A stretch of 64,000 nucleotides of DNA from Dermacentor variabilis (GCF_050947875.1 NC_134574.1:154840051-154904050), one strand, 5' to 3'. Positions 11,081 to 22,523 are shown, counted from the first letter of the stretch. The notes: a model not told the origin generated them from the sequence alone. Made by a program: numbers and translations.

Positions 11081-11488
11081 ATGCATGTTGGCATGCAGTA
11101 CGCGCATCGAGAACAAAAGGAGCTGTTTCCTTATGCGTCGGCTCATTCAAAAACTGCAAAACGTTCCGTTGCTGAACTTTGTCTTGAGCCTGCGCTTGTG
11201 AAATCGTGTCGCCATGCCATGTGTGCGAGCTATGACAAGCAATTTCATAGGTTGGTTTCGGCCGGGTTCCCATGCACGGTCATCACAGCAGTGGCTGAAG
11301 CGCTCTTGCAGAAAATCAAAGGTGCCACGGTCAAGAAACCGTGCGCACAAGAAAAACAAGCTGCGAAGCCGGAAGTGGTTCCGTATGCATATAGAATCGC
11401 TCACAATGTGAAAAAAGGTGGCAAACAGACACTGCGTCCCAGTCGTGTCTGTTACCGATACCCGAAGCAGAGATGCAAAGGCACGTGA
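11081..11488 (+). pseudogene. Reverse-transcriptase fragment, Penelope-like
   Basis: The 135-codon ORF contains AKRSVAELCLEPALVKSC, then LVSAGFPCTVITAVAEALLQ and VVPYAYRIAHNVKK. This order resembles the C-terminal RT/connector region of tick retroelements that carry a GIY-YIG endonuclease (Penelope-like). The YADD core and endonuclease are absent, so it is a remnant. Assignment is by remembered family pattern, not alignment; another non-LTR clade is possible. Confidence 0.45.
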
Positions 11489-12234
11489 GGTTTCGGAAGC
11501 ATTCCATATAGAGAATAGAGAGAAAAAAAAAAACCTGTGTTAGTGATACTTCTGTGACCCTCTCTTAGAGCGAGATGTCATAGCTTGAACGTTTTGGCAG
11601 ATGATACATTGTGGTCCTTGTGCGCATGTCTGTGATTTTCCTTATATTTGCTATTTCAATGAATAGATGAAGTTTGCGCTCGTCCTGTGTCGTTCTCCCG
11701 CTCGTGATTGTCTTAGTTAATGCTGTTCTTTCCTAGTTCAAGTATGCACCATCTAGCTCAAATGAATGTTGTCCGGAACGTATAACTTGCGCTCTAGTAT
11801 CGCATAGACGACGTCACGTGGTTCGTATAGACACTTATCGGTTGTAGCTATACTTGTCATTCTCATGAAGCGTGTGGGGCGCTGCGACGTTGAACTGCCT
11901 CGACGGCCCTATACCCACGTTACAAAGCCCATTAAGATCCTTACGCGGTCACACATTGTTCTCCGGTATCAGAATTGGTCCACCAAGCATACGTCAGCAC
12001 CTTTAATTATACATTGTCTCTAGGATCGCGGCCAAGTTTGAGACTCCGTAATGCCGTCCACACAAACAGTCGGTTAAAGTCAAAGGAACCCCCACTTTAA
12101 AGAAGGTTGCTATACTGCCCCTTGAATAAATAATAAATCCGCCACTGGCGAGGCGCGTTTTACGCGGAGGTTGTAGATTTGTTTAGAAAAAACGGGGGCA
12201 TGCCTTATAAAATTGTAGCCGCCGCATGCGACAT

Positions 12235-12450
12235 GAAAGAGAGAGAGAGAGCGAGAGAGAGAGAACTTTATTTCGATCGGACGCGGGGAGGAGAAAGAGC
12301 CCGAGGCTGGGTGGAGCCTTCAGTCCAGGACACCATACAGTGGTGGCAGCACTTCCGGCTCCGGCGATCAGCTTTCGCTGGCCTTCCAATGCCGAACTGG
12401 TCAGCAACGCCTCCCACTGATCGTGCGTTGGGTAAGATCGAATTTGCAAT
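12235..12450 (-). mobile_element. LINE 3' end fragment (minus strand)
   Basis: Read on the minus strand, TYPTHDQWEALLTSSALEGQRKLIAGAG matches the usual last segment of tick LINE ORF2 (an xxWEALLxSxxxxxQxxLVxRA pattern). It is followed by an AATAAAGTT tail and a (CT/GA) microsatellite at 12234-12265. Only the 3' end is present. Confidence 0.6.
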
Positions 12451-12791
12451 ATAAACAGGAGTCAATTATAAGTCGTGATTCGTTTCCACAACCGCCGCCG
12501 ACAATGCTTTCCTGTCACCCGCCGCCAGGATGCACTGTTTCACTCTACCAGAAACAAGTCAGTCCGAAAATTCGTTCAGTTGGTCGTCACCATCGTCACG
12601 GCCGCAAAACAAAATGTCCAGCGAGCCAAAATGCAGCAAATACAACTGCGCACGCGCATAGTCTAAGCCTTTCAAGGTGAAGGCCGGGAGATCCTCATCG
12701 ACGTTGAAACCTGATAGGAATGCCAAGGTGGAGGAGTATTGGGCGGAGTGCACGCAGTCTGGAAAACAGAGGAAAGAAACAATGGCGCGGA

Positions 12792-13184
12792 ATGATTCCC
12801 GCGAGCCTCTCAGTCAGCCGCCGGGCCATCGACATCGCGGCCGCACAGGCGATGGCGTCGGCCGGCAGTGCGAGCCCAATGCGGACCCAGCTGGGCACCA
12901 CGTCGCCCCCGACGCCGGGCACACCGACGACGGGGCGGCCCTTCTGCACCCTGACCGACTTCGGGCTGAAGCTGGTGTCGTACGCGCTGCAGGAGTCCCA
13001 GGATGCCAACGTGTGCCTGTCGCCGTTCGGCGTGGCCGTCGCCCTGGGAATGGCCATCGTGGGCAGCGGCGACGCCACCACCGCGCAGGTGGTGCACGCC
13101 CTGGGCGCCATCGACTCCAACAACCTGTACCGCACCTGCGAGAGGATACTGTCCATGCTTAACGGCGCCATGCCCAACACAAAG
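12792..13184 (+). CDS. Serpin exon 1
   Basis: The start is uncertain. In-frame ATGs occur at 12720, 12792 and 12852. The serpin fold begins near TDFGLKLV, so the Ala/Thr/Pro-rich leader between is poorly constrained. ATG 12852 has the better context. The donor GTGCGC at 13185 leaves AACACAAAG as the exon end, phase 0. Confidence 0.75.
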
Positions 13185-16100
13185 GTGCGCGCCTCAGCCG
13201 TGCGCGGGGACGGAGACGCCGCGCTTCACTTTCTTCTCGCGGTGTGTCCTCCTGGACGCAGGTGTCGCTGGGCAGCAGGATATACGTGTCCAAGGAAATA
13301 CCGGTGCTGCCAGAGTTCAGGGAGACGCTGGTGGAGACCTTCTCGTGCGACCTGGGCCGGCTCAACTTCAAGGAGAACCCGCAGGCGGCCGCCCAGGAGA
13401 TCAACGCTTGGGCCGCCCAGGTGACTTGCGCCACACATGCATGACTTTATAACTTTGGAACGGGTCAAGAGCCGCGCAGAATTGGTTTTACTGCGACTAA
13501 ATGAGCATGTTCCTATGGGTGGGCAGCGCAACCCGGACGAAGGACGAGAGGAAGTACACAACACGAGCGCAGACTAACAACTAGTGTTGTGTACTTCCTC
13601 TCGTCCTTCGTCCGGGTTGCGCTGCCCACCCATAGGAACATGTTCAATCACCAACTCGCCCAGCTTGCCGTCTTAATTCAACTAAATGAGCTAAGCTACG
13701 GCACAACACACTGCGTCTAAACTTTGCAAGTAGTACATTCGTAAGACTCCATTCTCTTCTACTGTATATACTCGCTCGAGCTCTAGTGATTGTAGAGATG
13801 ACATTTTGTGAAGTAAAAGCGCCAAGCGTGCCTTGATGCAGGCGACCGACGGCAACCTGACGCAACTGATGCGAGAAGGCGACGTGTCGGCGAGCACTCG
13901 ACTCTTGCTGGTCAGCGCCATCTACTTTCGGGGTGTATGGAGCGAGCCCTTTTACGGACCCGTCAAGGCGCCTTTCTACGTCAGCAACAGGGAGACGGTT
14001 GGCCGACACTTTTGTTTTCCTCTGCAATGCAGACGCGTTACAGGCCCACAGGCCCGAGATTAGCCTGCGTTCAAAGCAGCCTAAACAAATTATGTATGCT
14101 CGGTATTCTATTCTCCATCTCACAAGTCGTCTGCAGCACTGCCGAAGGTGCGAGGCGTACACAGGTAATATTTTTGTGCAGCGGAATATAGTTCCGGGCA
14201 CAACTGTCTCGTTATTGGTAGTATTATAGTTTTATTTGTGCTAGGTATACATGATAGGTTACAGCGATAGGTGACGGTGACCTTTGCGCTTACCTTTGCG
14301 CAAATTACTGTGGCGGTGAGCAGACGACGCGGCGTGGATGAACACGTCTGGAGCAGCATTCGGCCTTCCTTTTGGCTAAGGAGTCCTTCAGCTTCAAAAG
14401 GGCTGCAAACGACTTGTGAGATGGACGAATAGATCCTTTTCACAGCAATTCCCTGGGCGCCGCCATGTTTGATCACGTGGTGACGCGTCCATTGCTTGTC
14501 TCAGCTGCCTGCGTTGTCTCCGTGGATGGCATGACACTGGTGCGGCTCAGGAAACCTCTGTTTCGGCGGATATCGTAGACGATGACTGGGTGGACAACAT
14601 AAAGCTTTGACCATAGCTTCAGAGAACGTGTAAGCGCTTTCGAAGCATTACGCCTTGTCAAAACTGCGCGAGCAGAGTATACGGCGCTTGTACTAAAAGC
14701 GGGGTTAGATATGTATACCAAGCTTCCCAAACTTTCCGCATGTGAATTAAATCATGATCAGCGTGTTTCTCATCGTCCTTTGTTCGGCAAACACTTTGAC
14801 GCAGCGTCTTGTCACGTTTCTGACTCAGTAACTTTCCTCAGTGCGGTCACTATCTGACTGTTTATTTTCTGCCTAATCGCTCGCGGGTGCTCATTTGCGA
14901 TAGGCATTTTCTTGCAGCGCATAAGGCTTGGAACATAGATGTTCTGTACTTTGTAATAGCTTGTAGCAAATACGCATTATCGCTAGTCACTCGCTTACCC
15001 TATGAACCGTAGGGTAAGCGTCGTACATCCGTGTGCTGTATAGGCGTAGTCGCCGTCAGCCATGCTTTGGCGCATTTATTCAAGCCTGCGTTGATTCATT
15101 TATTCTTGACACGTTGGCGACACAGTTGGCGTAAGTTTGTGAGTGAGAGGGGATGAATGTGTAGATAAGGTGCTGGAAATGTACTATGCCAGGAAGCGGC
15201 GGAAACTCCCTTTGTCACTAGCATGTGTAACGAGCGCTACGAACTCTCGCCGACGTTCCGGAGTTGACGTCCTTTCCTTGAAGGTCAGCGATACAACGGT
15301 GATAGATGAGTTAATTTATTTATCCTCAAGGAAAGCCGTGCATCGCGAAGGGCCGGAAACACAGAGTTCTTATGTAGCAGCTGTCCGAGGGCTTGGTCAC
15401 ATAGATTCACTCGTTCCTAGGGCAAACACTATTAGAGCCTAGCTCTTAAGCACCCGTTCCTGCGTTTAGCGTCGGCGTCCCTCGGCGTAACCGAGCGAAC
15501 GAGCACAGCGAAGGATGAAAGAGCGAACGCGGAGCGCAGCGGGGGATGAAAGGCGGCAATAGCGAAGCCTAAATGAGCTCAGCTATGGCTCTAGAGGGGG
15601 AAAACGGAGGAGGAGGGTATGAGGAAAGCGTGATAAGAAAAACTTAGTGCCGCGCAACACGGGCTCTGCGGCGACGACCACTAAGAGATGGCGCCAGAGT
15701 AGCGCGCCATCGTCTGTTCACCGATGGCATGCGGCGAGCGCGTCCGCCGATGCCCTATACGGAAACAAAGCGCTGCCTGAGCGGAGGTCTGTCTGCGGCG
15801 CCTGCTGTGGACCAAGCCCACACGTCACCCACGCGCTGCCATTCGTGATCTCCCGATTAGCGAGGAAGTCGCGCCACACATCGCTCCGTTTGCAATGCGC
15901 CGCACGAGCTAGATTGTCCGCGCTAGCAAACATATCGCAATATGAAAACACGTTAACAGCTGCGATCAAACTATATGAAAACACGTTAACAGCTGCGATC
16001 AAATTTCGCATTAGGAAGTATCGTAATCATCGGTAATGTTGTTGTTGCATCCTGCTACTGTACATGTCTTCCCTTTAGCGCTCCACATTTTGCAGCATGA

Positions 16101-16830
16101 GTAGAGCACAGTGCGTTAGCGAATACCCAATTGTATTCCCGACAGCTGATCGCATACGCGCGCTTTCGCCGAGGCAACACACGGCGCGTCGCCGAAAGCG
16201 CCATCTCGTGCCTCTACAGCAAACTGCTCCGCGAAAAAAGGGTCCGTCGTTCTGCGGGGCTGCCCTACAAAGTTTCTTCGCACCGCGCAGGCGCAAGTGG
16301 ACACGATGGAGTCGTGTCGCACGGCTCTCTACTGCCGCAGCACGCACATCCCGTGCGAGGCGCTCGAACTGTCCTACGTCTGCCGCTCGCTGAGCCTGCT
16401 GCTGATTCTGCCCGACCGGCACGTTCCGCTGGGCAAGCTGGTGGCCGCGCTCAACTACAGCACCGTGCGCCGCCTGCTCAAGGACCTCAAACCGGTGACG
16501 TCGATGGCCGTGTGGATTCCGCGCTTCCGGCTGCAGAAGTCGTACGAGATGGTGCCGGCGCTGAAGGCACTCGGCATCACCAACCTGTTCGACGACCACA
16601 TCGTCGACCTGAGCCGCATGACGGGCGCACGCTCGGGCCTCTGCGTCGACAACTTCATCCACGAGGCGCTGTTCGACACCACCGAAGAAGGGGTGGGCGA
16701 AGCGACCCGGCCGCCGAACCCGCTCGATGCCTCCATGATCGCGTTCCGTGCCAACAGGCCGTTTCTGTACGTGCTGATGCACCACTACAACCACTCCATC
16801 GTCTACATGGGCGCCGTCTGCAGACCGTGA
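12792..16830 (+). CDS. Serpin-family protein, probably non-inhibitory (four exons)
   Basis: Exons 12792-13184, 13262-13420, 13842-13997 and 16291-16830 are all phase 0 and give 415 aa (395 if translation starts at ATG 12852). Order of serpin landmarks: helix A/B region (FGLKLVSYAL, NVCLSPFGVAVALGMAIVGS), EINAWAAQ, TRLLLVSAIYFRGVW, LELSYVCRSLSLLLILPD, then the loop and C-terminal FRANRPFLYVLMHH...IVYMGAV. There is no signal peptide, so it may be cytoplasmic unless a 5' exon is missing. The hinge reads EEGVGEATRPPNP: the small residues needed for loop insertion are replaced by Glu, Arg and prolines. This suggests it is not a protease inhibitor. A poly(A) signal lies 236 nt past the stop. Confidence 0.88.
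13262..13420 (+). CDS. Serpin exon 2
   Basis: The acceptor GGACGCAG ends at 13261 and the donor GTGACT begins at 13421. The 53 codons include GSRIYVSKEIPVLPEFRETL and NPQAAAQEINAWAAQ, matching the helix D-F part of serpins. Intron 1 is only 77 bp. Confidence 0.87.
13503..13645. mobile_element. Foldback element 2 (about 62-bp arms)
   Basis: Arms 13503-13564 and 13583-13645 are inverted copies with almost no mismatch, around an 18-bp loop. Arm sequences include CATGTTCCTATGGGTGGGCA outside and the core GACGAAGGACGAGAGG, ACACAACACGAGCGC inside. It occupies about a third of serpin intron 2. Confidence 0.88.
13842..13997 (+). CDS. Serpin exon 3
   Basis: The acceptor TTGATGCAG ends at 13841. It encodes GNLTQLMREGDVSASTRLL and the strand s3A segment LVSAIYFRGVW. 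The donor at 13998 (ACG|GTTGGC) is weak but gives PFYVSNRET joined to AQVDTM, as expected for serpins. Confidence 0.78.
14000..15435. other. Serpin intron 3, unannotated part
   Basis: No exon is supported. A short palindrome, CTTACCCTATGAACCGTAGG, lies near 14994-15013. Otherwise I see nothing specific. Confidence 0.4.
15436..16040 (+). repeat. Dispersed repeat family A, copy 2
   Basis: It starts AGAGCCTAGCTCTTAAGCAC, CCGTTCCTGCGTTTAGCGTC and ends ATTTCGCATTAGGAAGTATC, GTAATCATCGGTAAT. It matches 6950-7393 inverted, and both ends match 43036-43940. It lies in serpin intron 3. A 32-bp unit (TATGAAAACACGTTAACAGC...) is duplicated in tandem at 15940-16003. Confidence 0.75.
16291..16830 (+). CDS. 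Serpin exon 4 (reactive loop and C-terminus)
   Basis: The acceptor CACCGCGCAG ends at 16290 and TGA is at 16828-16830. It encodes 179 residues, including the gate/breach region and the reactive loop at about 16671-16755. The loop is about two residues shorter than that of antitrypsin between the hinge Gly and the conserved PF. Confidence 0.87.
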   Translation, partial: AQVDTMESCRTALYCRSTHIPCEALELSYVCRSLSLLLILPDRHVPLGKLVAALNYSTVRRLLKDLKPVTSMAVWIPRFRLQKSYEMVPALKALGITNLFDDHIVDLSRMTGARSGLCVDNFIHEALFDTTEEGVGEATRPPNPLDASMIAFRANRPFLYVLMHHYNHSIVYMGAVCRP

Positions 16831-17065
16831 ACGCCTCTCTAGTCCCGCCGCGCTCATCTGACGAATGAAAAAGATTTCCAGGAACTGTAATTTTTTTTCT
16901 AATTATCCGCGGATATTGTATGACCGTCTCGCAGCTGTTCGAGTTGTCTATATAGTGCAGAGTCAAACTAGTGTGAGCTCATGTTCGCAACGATATTCCT
17001 GGGCCGATTCGGAGCGAACGTTGATAAATTTTCTAGAACAGGTTGCCATACCTTGCCTGCAGCTG

Positions 17066-17071
17066 AATAAA
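17066..17071 (+). terminator. Poly(A) signal of the serpin gene
   Basis: AATAAA lies 236 nt after the serpin stop codon on the same strand, with no intervening coding sequence. It is the likely cleavage signal. Confidence 0.7.
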
Positions 17072-17453
17072 ATTTACTCATAAACCAGCTCCCAAGGATC
17101 GAAGCATCCTCGTCCGTACGTCCATTGGTGACGTCATGCGATCGCTGATGAAGTGTCCCGGTCAAGTCTCCCTACTCCGCGTAACTTATGTCTGGAATGA
17201 GTTTATAGCTATATGTCATTACGATGGCCATTACCGTTGAGCCCGTGAGCGAAGGCTCGACGCTCTATTGAAGCTACCACATTCCATGCCACCTCGTTTG
17301 TATTCGCTGGTGCTATTCGGGCCGCCTCCACTCTTCTACGGCACAACTAATGTGCGAGTGTGATATTTCGTCGGAACACCGTCTGGTTAGGTAAAAAACA
17401 TTATTAGTACAACATGTCACTGATCTGTTGTACACAAAAGAGAAAGTAAGTTT

Positions 17454-17720
17454 TTGGGAATGAACTACCCTCTCCCACACGCCAACCTGTCCAGAAGAGA
17501 TGCCGTCACACTTGGACAACTACAAACACGCATGGTACGTTACTTCGCGCTATATATTCAACCAACTACGATTTCAGATTTAAGAACTGTCAAGAGCCCA
17601 ACACACTCTACTATGGGAATGCGAGCACGACACATACACACAACCCATTTCCCACCCAGCCGCGGAGCAGTGGCAGGACCAGCTGACCAGCTCTAGCCCT
17701 GAGGACCAGTCCCGACAGAT
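17454..17720 (+). mobile_element. LINE ORF2 C-terminal fragment (plus)
   Basis: The reading NYPLPHANLSRRDAVTLGQLQTR matches the zinc-finger-proximal C-terminus of tick LINE ORF2. CQEPNTLYYG follows in a shifted frame. It is broken by frameshifts. Confidence 0.55.
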
Positions 17721-17741
17721 GGACAAGGCCAGACCGCGGCG

Positions 17742-18185
17742 ATTGGATTGGATTGGATTGGAGTGAACTTTATTTATGCCTGCAGTTGGGCGCTCGCGCG
17801 CCCCGACGAGGGCCTACGTCATCTACGAAGTCGCCGTTACTCGGCGCGGGTCTTCGCTCGCCGTTGCCGGCTCGCTGGGTCCCTGCCTTTCGAGCGCCTC
17901 GAAGACCTGCTGGAGGGCCCAGAGCTGTTCGTCTCGGTCGTAGCTCTTCGCGGCTGCCTCGAGCCGCGGTGGGAGCGTTCTTGATGTTGCATCTTCTGGA
18001 TTTTTAACGCAGTCTCACAAGATGTGCGTGTAGTCTGCGGTCTCCCTCCGGCAGACTCTGCACTTATCGGTCGGATATGTCTCGGGGTACATGCGATTCA
18101 TCAGTCTCGGGCTCGGTAGCGATCCGGTCTGGAGCTGTCTCAGTACTACCGCCTCCGCTCGACTTAGCCTCGGGTGCGGGTGGGG
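17742..18185 (-). mobile_element. LINE ORF2 3' end (minus)
   Basis: Minus-strand reading gives LSRAEAVVLRQLQTGSLPSP, then MYPETYPTDKCRVCRRETADYTHIL: the CxxC...H pattern at the LINE ORF2 C-terminus. The 3' end is an AATAAAGTTCACTCCAATCC tail with four ATTGG/CCAAT repeats (17742-17763). It faces the plus-strand copy at 17454. Confidence 0.72.
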
Positions 18186-18780
18186 GGGGGGAGTCCTGCG
18201 AGCCAGGCGAAGACCATGGAATCCTTGACTGAGGAAGCCACACACATGGGGACGACCAAAACTTTCGTCTGCTCATTTTCATTAACATTTATTTATCATC
18301 ATCCTCGCTTCGACGGCGTCGCTGACATTTTCTTTTTCCAGCTAAAAACAGTCGGACTGTCTCAGTCCGGCTTCTGATTCGACCCCCTCTGATGCCGGAT
18401 TTGAACCCAGGGACTAAGACGGTCGCAGAAAAATATTTGCCCGACTCCATTGGTTATTCGATTCCTCTGACTCAGTTAGGCTGTAAACAGCAGTTATGAG
18501 CCTCACGACTCACGGATACGCATTATACAATTTCACGAGAGCTTGAGAAGAGCCATCCGCTGCTTCTACAAAACATTAAATAGAACTCTTGCACGCCGCA
18601 AGATCTCTTGGACAGAGCTGTGAGGCCCCTTCGCAGTCCGCCGTGTGTCAGTACATGTGCACAGTGTGCAGCAGTCCCGCGCTGTTCGTGGCGCCGTATA
18701 TACATTTGGCAGCAGGACATGCACCCTGCCACGACGTGACCTTTACTAAGTTTGCATTTACACCTGGTACATCTTTTTTT

Positions 18781-19176
18781 CTCAGACGCCTACAAAGTAA
18801 CACCTACACTCGCGGAACGATGATGCACCACCTTTACCCGACGCTACACGGCTAACTCTGCCCACTCTGCAACGTACCCGACACCCTGGCACACTTGCTC
18901 CTGGAATGCCCGTGGCTGGAAAGCAGCGGAATGAAACCGGAAACGAATGCGAAACGAGCGCAACAAGCAAACGAAGACCCTCTAGCTATTCCAAACGTAA
19001 GAGGCCAGGATCGCCCTCGTGGACCTGGAAGACCGTCGACAACTCGTCGCCAGGGCCAAGAGGGCAGTCGAAGCCAGAGGGTTCCTGGACTATGGAGCCT
19101 CCCCGCCTCAGGGTGACACCGGGCCTCGATCGGGACGCTGTTTCCAACAATAAACGTTTATTTCTTTCTTTCTCTC
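18781..19176 (+). mobile_element. LINE ORF2 3' end (plus)
   Basis: It encodes CPLCNVPDTLAHLLLECPW, a CCHC-like LINE tail, and after a frame change DLEDRRQLVARAKRAVEARG and FLDYGASPPQG. AATAAA at 19150 and a (TTTC) tail follow. It is frameshifted and 5' truncated. Confidence 0.72.
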
Positions 19177-19189
19177 TCTTCGCGCATTG

Positions 19190-20440
19190 GAGAGTCCGTT
19201 AGATGTAGTAAACAAACTCTCAGTTACACATCGATAGCAAGCCTTCCCCGCGACAATCTTATCTGCTCAATCTCGCTCGTGTTAGTTTCAGTGGGCGATC
19301 TGTCGTGCCCCACTGTCGCGGGCGGGGCGTGCCATGATAAAGCGCCGGCTCTGTTAACTGCTACGGAGCTTGCTTGAGGGCGCTGCTTTTCGGTGCGGGC
19401 TAGAGGTTACTGTAAATGCCAGTAACTCAAGTGCGGGTGGACGGATAGTCACGTGATATTTATTTCTATTTCGCGGGCTTTTTTTTATCAGTCGAAAAAA
19501 ATAGAGGCAAGAAGTACCTGGCTGATAATATTCCTGTTCCAAGTTTCTTTCAATTTCCTACAGATGCTTCATTGACAGCTCGGTATTAAAGCAATAACTT
19601 GAAAAATAATAGCTAATTCCACTGAATTATTAAACTGAATGTCACGAATAAAAAATTAGTGGCGGCTACTCTACTCGACTGCGAACAATGTTCACTTGCT
19701 TGTATTCGCGTAGAACGGGCCATCTTTTTTAAAAGCGCTGCGCTTGATAGTTGGGACATCCTGCGTATACCATATCGCATGCAAATCGCGCACGCGTTGT
19801 AATCTCCTTCTGTCCGTGTATTTTGAGCTTCATTTGCAGCATGTCGCACCAGCAAGGCCAAATTTCTATCCTTCTCGTTAACAGCAACAAGTTTAACGGC
19901 ACCGCTTTTTAAATATATCCCTAAACCTAATATTACCAACTATCGTTATCCCTCTGTTGTGTTTCTTTTCTTCTTTAATTTACAAAATTCTCTTTTGGTT
20001 TTCTTCATTTCTTTTTCGCCCTACTACCACCCCAATTCATGGCCTACGCCCCGTAGTGGGTCGAACCTTAACCCCAGGCGCGAAACCAAACCAAACACTG
20101 GGTGAGGTGGGCCGATGCCATGGACGACGATCCGTGTGAGTGGCTGCAAACCGTGCCGTGTATACGTTGCCGACATTGCGCTCAGTGTGTATGTATGGTG
20201 TTGTAACGCGGCGGGCCATGTGAAAACTGCCGGGTGGCACGTCCGCGCTTTGGTCCGCCGAAGCACCCGCTCACCGGTGTGCCATTCGAGGAACCGATAA
20301 GTGCATGCGCGAATTGTTTCGTAAAGCTGCAGGAAACTGTTTCTGCAACGCCTTATCCACAGCTCCCTAACTTCTGTCACTCGGTTATCTCGTTTTATAC
20401 GCGTATCTTTTTACAGATACTGCTTGCAGGAGATCCCGCC
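19190..20440. other. Intergenic, nothing recognised
   Basis: AT-rich and mixed sequence without supported exons or elements. ORFs here are short and lack coding character. Confidence 0.35.
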
Positions 20441-20454
20441 ACGGTAGCTTGCAG

Positions 20455-20955
20455 TTGATGTATGGCGTTGCGCTTCTAAGAACGAGTTCGGGGATGCGAT
20501 TCCGAGTCGCATTTTGATGCGGGCAGAATGAAAAAAAAAAAGAAAAGACAACGCTCGCGCACGTAGATTTAGGTGCACGTTGAAGAATCCCAAGTGGTCA
20601 AAATCGATCCGGGAGTCCCCATTACTAATAATAATAATATTTGGGGTTTTACGTGCCAAAAGTACTTTCTGATTATGAGGCACGCCGTAGTGGAGGACTC
20701 CGGAAATTTTGACCACCTGGGGTTCTTTAACGTGCACCTAAATCTAAGCACACGGGTGTTTTCGAATTTCGCCCCCATCGAAATGCGGCCGCCGTGGCCG
20801 GGATTCGATCCCGCGACCTCGTGCTCAGCAGCCCAACACCATAGCAACTGAGCAACCACGGCGGGTGGGAGTCCCCATTACAGCGTGCCTCATAATCAGG
20901 TCGTGATGATGGCACGTGAAATCCCAGGATTTAGTTTTGTTTGGAATCGAATTAG
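20455..20955 (+). mobile_element. Ruka-like SINE (outer copy), split by a second SINE
   Basis: Plus-strand tRNA-derived element. It has a degraded B box near 20490-20505, then the SINE body (AACGCTCGCGCACGTAGATT, GTGCACGTTGAAGAA) to 20625. It resumes at 20882 with CGTGCCTCATAATCAGG, GGCACGTGAAATCCCAGG. The interruption is the inner SINE. Confidence 0.75.
20626..20866 (-). mobile_element. Ruka-like SINE (inner copy) with 15-bp target duplication
   Basis: Minus-strand SINE. The 5' tRNA-like head at 20866 reads CCCGCCGTGGTTGCTCAG, then B-box-like GGGATCGAATCCC, then the body and a (TATTAT) 3' tail. GGGAGTCCCCATTAC flanks it on both sides (20611-20625 and 20867-20881), a perfect 15-bp target-site duplication typical of LINE-driven insertion. 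Confidence 0.9.
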
Positions 20956-21059
20956 CTGATAAGTCCGAAGTCTTTTTCTTACTTGCTTCTTTGATTTTTA
21001 TTGCCATTGCACCGTGTCTGATAGGCGAGAGCACTGTCACTCCATGTCGCGGTACGCAG

Positions 21060-22523
21060 TTTTTTTTTTTTTTTTTTTTTTTTTTTTGCACCGGGACTGT
21101 AGTTACATTGTCAACACGCCTGAACAACTGCTGGCTGCCCTGCAACGGAGGCTGCTGTGCTGTGTCCAGATGTCTAGCAGAGAAGCCTCCGGGCCGTTGG
21201 GCCGAGGTTCATTATAAAATAAAAAGGCAGTCAGACACCGGCGGGAAAGGGTGCCGAGTTAAGCGGATTTCACGGCCCAGCGCGCTGTTGAAAGAGACAG
21301 CTAAGACGCGCGACACCTCGAAGGGCCCGTCAGCTGGGTTCAGGCATTGTAAACAGACAAGCGCGGTGCGTAGATTACGCGGCGATGACGGTGTCTGCAG
21401 CGTATTACTTCCACGTGTGCCGTAGAAACTGCTGAAACTTGAAACTAAATCCCGCGCCCTCTTGTCGGCGGAGCCACTGACGTCACACGTGCGGCGGTTT
21501 CACGTCACACGCATGTGGCCGATGAGCACAAATAGCCAGCAGCAGCGCGCACTCAGATACTCTCGTGAAAGGTAGGGAGCGCGGAACCACGTCTGAAAAT
21601 GCGCCGTGCAAAAAAAAAAAAAAAAAAAAAAAAGAAGGTAGACCAAAAGGAAAGAAATATTTAAAGGTACGAAGGAAGAAAGAAAGGAGAGGTGATATAT
21701 AGTTGCGACGAAAGAGGAGGTGGGCCCTCGGCTTCGGTAGGGTTAGAAGACAAGGGAGGAACGTTGCTTGCTGGCGCCATAGTCCACTGTGCAACGGGAA
21801 AGAGCCTGCGCCGCTATTTCACAAGGCCTGCACGCTCCGCTGCATACATGACGTCAAGCCAGCAGGGCCGAAATTTCCCTTGTCAAGCCAGGCATGACGA
21901 AAAGCGGTGACGTCAAAATCGCCGAGCACTACTCTGCAGTATTTCCATTAAATTCAACGGCAGTCGGCCCTATTAGCATGACGTAATAAAGCAGGCCGCA
22001 CATGCCTCGTGCTGTCTAGCTGGCTTTGCTTTATTGCGGCGACAGTGCCTGGCCTCCTCGAACCATTGCTTAACGGCATTTCTATTGCCTTCTATCTCGG
22101 CTACTAACACCAAACCCTTTTTTAAAGATTCTTGCGGTAGAATGCTCCCTGGATGGGCGTTTTGCTGCTTGTTTGTTTGATGTTCGAAGTTTATTTTTCT
22201 TTCTTCATTACAGAAAGAGTAAACAAGAGCTAAAGGCCATTTGGCCTGACAGGGGCTCCTGCTCCTAAGTGCGTTCGGCTTACATGATGATCCAATGTAC
22301 GAAAAAAGGAAATATAACAAGAAACAAGCAAGTACGATGCACAAAATACAAATAAAAGAATTAAATAAGGAAATGAAAATAAATAAATAAATAAAACAAA
22401 AAATAAATAAATATACAAATAAACATAAAAATAAAAGAAATTTGGAGTGAGTAACCAAAATTTCCGACGAGGCCCAGTCGAGGACGCGGCCCTACGAACT
22501 CGCGGTGCTCACCCTCGACGCAG
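21060..22523. other. Upstream region of the giant gene; homopolymer tracts
   Basis: It holds a T run at 21060-21087, an A run at 21609-21633 and an (AAAT)n region at 22373-22440. No promoter or first exon could be fixed, although the true 5' end of the giant gene must lie here or further upstream. Confidence 0.4.

Noticed and set aside
20760..20866. Functional tRNA gene on the minus strand
   Set aside because: A- and B-box-like motifs are present but the sequence continues into a SINE body with target duplication and does not fold as a complete cloverleaf.
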